Assembly: GCA_033977485.1 (NCBI GenBank)
Contig: CM066983.1
Coordinates: 104,717,080-104,781,079 of the forward strand
Length of the DNA stretch: 64,000 bases
Origin: Hydrangea macrophylla
Lineage: Eukaryota; Streptophyta; Magnoliopsida; Cornales; Hydrangeaceae
Reading direction: 5' to 3'
Shown here: positions 59,761 through 64,000 of the stretch, piece by piece
Position numbering within the stretch: position 1 is the stretch's first letter
How the letters are laid out: each line of letters begins with the position of its first letter
Program-made: the position numbers and the translations under genes
The notes under the pieces: model-generated
Databases searched by the model: none
What the model was told of the DNA's origin: nothing
The model's input: only the letters and a program-made list of their open reading frames with translations

Positions 59761-60010
59761 TCCTTAAAAGTTGTTTTGAGGCTCAAACAAGTCTTGCAAA
59801 CAAGCCTTAAATTTAAAAAATAACCTAAGATATGTTTAGAAAAAGTGACTTAAGGCTTGTTTGGTAATTCAAAAACTCTTTAAAAGTTGCCTTACAAACA
59901 AGTCTTGCCAAACAAACATTAATTAAGTAATCTAATGCTTGTTTGGTAATTCAAAGATTTGCTGAAAGATGTCTTAAGACTTAAAGAAGTTTTGTCAAAC
60001 AAGCCTCAAG
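59720..60010. repeat. Repeats with GCTTGTTTGGTAATTCAA
   Basis: Three related units (starting near 59740, 59843 and 59937) each have TTGTTTGGTAATT and, further on, an AAACAAGCCTT-like element that is its partial inverse. Confidence 0.65.
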
Positions 60011-60468
60011 TTACTATTGGATAGTAATTTGATGTAGATTTTTTGATGTGAAATTACTAAATAACCAAATTAGAAACCAAAAATGACCAATATGGCCAAA
60101 TTAATTTGGTATCTAAAGAATATTCCATTTTTAACATCTTTTATATAATAGTGTATATATGTATATATATGTATGTATGTATATATATATGTACGTATGT
60201 ATGTATAGTGTGTGTAATTGTTTGTATAAGCTGATCTTTTTTTCTACTGAGTTCAGCGTAGGAAACAATCAAAAGGGAGTTGCTAAATGTTTTCACTAGA
60301 ATTATCTTAATGTATCGTATGAATTACGTACTCTTTCTTACCATGTAATTTGGATGTACAAAGAAATTTGATCGGTGAATGTAACAGCACTCAGTTATTG
60401 ATTTTTTTTTTTTTTTCAATTTAAATGTGTGTTTAAAAGTATATTCTTCAATTGTATCTTTGTATTAA

Positions 60469-60956
60469 GGGTTAAATACTCTTACACCTTCTGTGGTTTA
60501 AATTTTGACACTAATACTCTTTGTGGTTCGGAATAAAGTGCAATAATTAAAATTTGCTAACGGAGCAAACTGAGACCAAATAACCCCTAGTCTTCATAAC
60601 AATGTTAAGAACAAAATTTGTTTACTTTAATTCATTTAGGGAGAAACATGTGATTTTGAATTGGGTGAGAAATAATCTTTAATCTTTTTTAGGATTTTTT
60701 TTTAGTGTAGGTCACGTGCTTGACCTAAAGAAAATGATTTATGATTTATTTTTCTTTTAAAATGACTTTCAGGGGCAAAAGAGTCATTTTATCCTTCAAA
60801 TTAGTACTTCCAAGTATAAATCTGTTAATTTGGATAGAAAAAGTCACGGTTGCAATTTAGTCCGAACCACAAGGAATATTAGTGATAAAATTTAAAACAC
60901 AAGAATTAAATACTAATCCATCAAATAACCATAGAGGGTTTAAGTGTATTTAACCC
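60469..60956. mobile_element. MULE-like non-autonomous element, 9-bp TSD
   Basis: Long inverted termini: GGGTTAAATACTCTTACACC (60469) against the complement of the segment ending GTGTATTTAACCC (60956). They stay similar for about 80 bp, including CTTTGTGGTTCGGA. TTGTATTAA occurs at 60460-60468 and at 62435-62443, just after the LINE insertion, as a 9-bp TSD. Long termini with a 9-bp TSD are Mutator-like. No transposase; 488 bp. Confidence 0.8.
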
Positions 60957-61996
60957 AGTTCCACCATGGATACATTTTGGTCTTTTTCGAGGATGAGGTT
61001 AGAGTGGATGAGTTGATTGAAGTGGTTGTGAATGGGAGAGCTTATCGTGTCACTGTAAAGGAGTTGGTTGGGGATCCTCCTTGTGTGTTGGGTGAGGCTC
61101 CTCTGTCAAAAGTTTCAGAGATAGCGTCTAGTTCGGGTAAGGAACGAGGTCATGACATGAAACTAGATAAGTCGGACAAGGACGGTTTTATGGAGCTGGG
61201 TGTGGATGTGGAGCCTGCCAATTGTGCCAACATCGCTGCACACTCTCAGCTCTCACCCGTGGAAGTGTGCATTATGGATGGATGTAATAAGGGAATTATA
61301 AGTCCCTGTGCTGTGTCAGGCTCTACTGAGCATCTTTTGGAATCGGTTGGAGGGCTGGCGTCACCGTGCTCGAAGTTAGACAAGGGTGCGCAGATAGCTT
61401 GTCCCAACCTGTCCCCGTCCCCTCATGAAGTTCCTGGCTCTCCGACGTCTGTTTTGAAAGGGGGAGATTTTGGGGGCACTTCCGAAAAATTCTTGAGGGA
61501 TGAAGAGGAGGTTTGTTCGGATGGTGAAGGGGATAGGTCTGATTGTGAAGAATCTGAATGGGAAACTGATGATGAAGCGAATGAGGATGTTACTGTTAAG
61601 GTACAGAGTAGGATTGAGGATGATAGACTTAAAAAACGCATTGGGAGAAGAAAAGCTCTTGAACTAATCCACGATAGTTGTGGGGAGGGCGTTTGCTGGA
61701 AGAATTCATTCAAGCCTAAGGTGATCTCTTCTACCTCTCATTGTAACAAGAAGAAAATTGGGTTGAGTATGGAAGAGGCTTGTAATCTATTGGAAGCAGG
61801 AACAATGGGATCGATCTCGGATGGATGCATTAGAAATCGAAACGAGATTATCCTAGGGGAAGCTATGGAAACGTGGAAACTTGGACAAGCCATTGGTCTG
61901 TCTTTTGAAGGTGAGGAAGAAGAGATTGTTTCCAGGCTACAAAAGTTGGAAAACAGAGACTGGGACGAGTTCGAGAGAGGGCAGAATGGCTTATAG
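60957..61996 (+). pseudogene. LINE ORF1-type C-terminal fragment
   Basis: About 346 residues remain open to TAG (61994-61996). The start (ILVFFEDEVRVDELIEVVV) resembles the end of the DUF4283-type ORF1 domain of plant LINEs. The middle is acidic and Ser-rich (about 61490-61620). The last part, with GEAMETWKLGQAIGLSFEGE and a following LQKLENRDWDEFE stretch, is like the ORF1 C terminus of plant LINEs, written here from recognition and not a search. The upstream codons come from the flanking TSD, so there is no native start. The whole is 5'-truncated. Confidence 0.6.
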
Positions 61997-62419
61997 TCTA
62001 TGTGGTTTGCCTGCGTGGGTCTGGGGGTCTTTTCTTGCTGCTTGGGGTGTTGGTTGGTGCCTCTGCCGGGGTCTTCTTGTTTGGTTCTGTGGGTTTTTTT
62101 TCTTGCCTCCTGCTTGGGTATGTAGGTTTGCTGCTTTGATGCTTGCTGGGTTGCTTTCTGCTGCTGTCTGTGAGTGAGTTCAGTTCTGGCTTCGTGTGCT
62201 TCTGCTGGTGTATGCTTCGAGAGGGGTGGTAAGGTCAGAGTTGTGGGGAGTGCCGCTGTCTAGCGTTGTTGGTGGGTGGTGTTCTTCGCTTCTTTAGCGG
62301 TGTTGGTCGGAGAGCTTGGTAGCGGCCTTTGTTCTTGGGTTTCTCCGCTCTTGAGGTTTTGAGGCTGCTTTTTCTTTCAGTTTTGGTGCAGGTTTCTCTT
62401 CTTGTTTTCAAAAAAAAAA
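60957..62419 (+). mobile_element. LINE-derived insertion, ORF2 missing
   Basis: Flanked by AAGTGTATTTAACCC at 60942-60956 and 62420-62434 (15-bp TSD) and ends in a poly(A) run (from about 62410). It contains an ORF1-like frame then about 420 bp of T/G-rich 3' region. There is no endonuclease or reverse transcriptase, so it was presumably mobilised by another LINE. Confidence 0.85.
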
Positions 62420-62434
62420 AAGTGTATTTAACCC

Positions 62435-62660
62435 TTGTATTAAACCTCCTAATTTTCATATAACAGTGACATATTCATGATAAATGAATAACAAAAGGGA
62501 GAAGTGTTTCTCAAACCAAACCTCAAGTGAGTTGTGTAATTTTTAGATCCAAGAGAGAAATCGCTATTTTTTTTTTGACAATGTAATAATGATCCCTAAT
62601 TTTTTTTTTACTGTTGCCAATTATTATCTTCTGGAAGTACATGGTTCTATTTATAATACG
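62435..62660. other. Intergenic DNA
   Basis: Starts with the MULE TSD; T-rich; no gene. Confidence 0.6.
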
Positions 62661-62792
62661 AGTAATATTTGGGGTACTAAGAAATTCCACTAACGTTCAT
62701 ACCCACACTCTATCTCTCTCTTAGTGGCACTAGGAGACAGAGAGTGTGGGTGTTAGTGTTAGTGGAATTTGTTAGTGCCCCTAGCATTGTTG
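62661..62792. mobile_element. Fold-back MITE (AGTAATATTTGGGG)
   Basis: Arms of about 48 bp: left AGTAATATTTGGGG... ACCCACACTCT, right its imperfect inverse. TTTATAATACG stands on both sides (62650-62660 and 62793-62803), an apparent TSD. 132 bp. Confidence 0.75.
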
Positions 62793-62803
62793 TTTATAAT
62801 ACG

Positions 62804-62851
62804 CATATGATTTTAACTCCTTCAATGATCATATATATACCTACTGTATAC

Positions 62852-62884
<33 letters not shown>

Positions 62885-63256
62885 ACATACCCACTCTAGA
62901 GAACCTAGTGGCGCATTTGCTGTAACTCAAGTATGGTTGTATTGAATTCCATATATACCGGAATCGCTAAGAATTATTGCTAAGCGACGGACTTGGTATC
63001 CACTAGAATTTTTGGTGGGGTTGGCTACAGGCATCTAAAGGGATAGGTCCGATAGGATATGAATTTAATTCACAAAAGTTAGATCTAGATCTGTTAATAA
63101 TTTTATTATTTAAATTTGCTTTAATTATTCGTTGAATCTGTGTTATTTAATTCATATCTAGATTTGATTGAATTTGGATATTCGAATCCGTTTGTCGGAT
63201 CCAAAACGGAATTAAACTTTTTTTTTTTGGATCACTCCAAAACGGAAACTTAGTTG
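62804..63256. other. Intergenic DNA
   Basis: TA microsatellite at 62848-62883; no gene seen. Confidence 0.6.
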
Positions 63257-63266
63257 CTTATATATA

Positions 63267-63435
63267 GAGTAATATTTGGGACACAACCTTCATACAAATT
63301 TCATACAACCTCTCCAAAAGATGTGTCTATCTCGTGTGATGTCATTGGACCCCACAGTGATACAAGAAAGAGATAGGCACATCTTTTGGGGAGGTTGTAT
63401 GAAAGTTGTATGAAGGTTGTGTCCCAAGTATTACC
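63267..63435. mobile_element. Fold-back MITE (GAGTAATATTTGGGACAC)
   Basis: Arms of about 64 bp with few mismatches (GGGACACAACCTTCATACAA at the left, its inverse at the right) around a short centre with GGACCCCACAG. CTTATATATA flanks both sides (63257-63266 and 63436-63445). Confidence 0.8.
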
Positions 63436-63445
63436 CTTATATATA

Positions 63446-64000
63446 TTCTAGTATTGTCATAGAAACTATAGTTCTTATTATTTTTCTCTATGCATACACA
63501 AAAATCAATCAACGTTTAACCCATCAATATACTTGATTATATAGAAAAATTCTATCTTTAAATCAAAATAATATTCCACTGAAATAAAATATGTATAATC
63601 TAGTGTATATTATATACGTTGTTTAATTTTATATATAATAGTAATCTTATCTAGTGTATTGTATGTATATTTTTGTGCATAGTTTATTGTTATTCGAATT
63701 TGAATCTTAGGCAGATCGGATACCATAAAATCATATTCAATCTGTCAACCTAACATTCTAAATAGATATGGATATGGATCTAAAAAAAGCTCATATCCAT
63801 AAAAAAGTACTGGATCCGAATCGAATCCGAGCCAAAATTTGGTCCATTGACAAGCCTAATTGGGTCAAGCTATAACTTAACCGACTTGAGAGAGTGCTTG
63901 CAGTCGCAGTCCCTATTTTGCAACGAGTAATGATTGGTGCACATAAAGTGTGTATATAAAGATCTAGACCATTCATTTCAGTGGATCCCATATATGCAGG
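63446..64000. other. Intergenic DNA at the right edge
   Basis: AT-rich, with a GGATCCGAATCGAATCC-like low-complexity passage near 63810. No gene supported. Confidence 0.5.

Overview
The window is repeat-rich plant nuclear DNA. The evidence is nested LTR retrotransposons with Met-initiator-type primer sites, a CACTA transposon, Helitron-like elements, a tRNA-derived SINE, LINEs with poly(A) tails, fold-back MITEs and one two-exon cytochrome P450 gene of plant A type. It looks like a eudicot, probably with a TE-heavy genome; I cannot place the species.

Layout. 1-9767: Ty3/gypsy chromovirus A (+ strand), whose 5' LTR is cut by the window edge; it has long LTRs (2967 bp), an extra ORF before gag, and a gag-pol broken by four in-frame stops and a 13-nt deletion. 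9768-10055: Helitron-like DNA that is the target of the next element. 10056-32300: gypsy element C (+), flanked by the direct repeat TAAAT. Its 5' LTR is split by a complete gypsy element B (- strand, 10360-19254, TSD GCATC). Its 3' LTR is split by a solo LTR of the B family (28647-30632, TSD ATTTA). 32864-33084: SINE with TSD and poly(A). About 33225-34880: possible gene-carrying DNA transposon with a broken membrane-protein gene. 35011-38104: two adjacent Helitron-like units, the second holding an exon of the Ran GTPase gene. 40538-41115: 5'-truncated LINE. 41425-52015: a 10.6-kb CACTA element (TSD TGT) with subterminal repeats, a 180-bp tandem array, a leucine-rich-repeat gene fragment and a copia fragment lacking its reverse transcriptase. 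54907-57971 (-): a CYP76-like cytochrome P450 gene, the only intact host gene I can support, with a W-box cluster upstream. 58483-63435: five small inverted-repeat elements, one of them (MULE-like, 9-bp TSD) with a LINE-derived insertion at its last base.

Relations. The TE layers can be ordered: the Helitron-like target came first, then C, then B and the B-family element that became a solo LTR. Elements A and C are diverged but share an unusual plan: a pre-gag ORF with a conserved start and an acidic tail, a hairpin just downstream of the LTR promoter, and family-specific repeat arrays in the transcribed part of the LTR. All three gag-pol frames decay mainly by changes that look like C-to-T transitions. 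I find no tRNA or rRNA gene, CRISPR array or bacterial-type operon.
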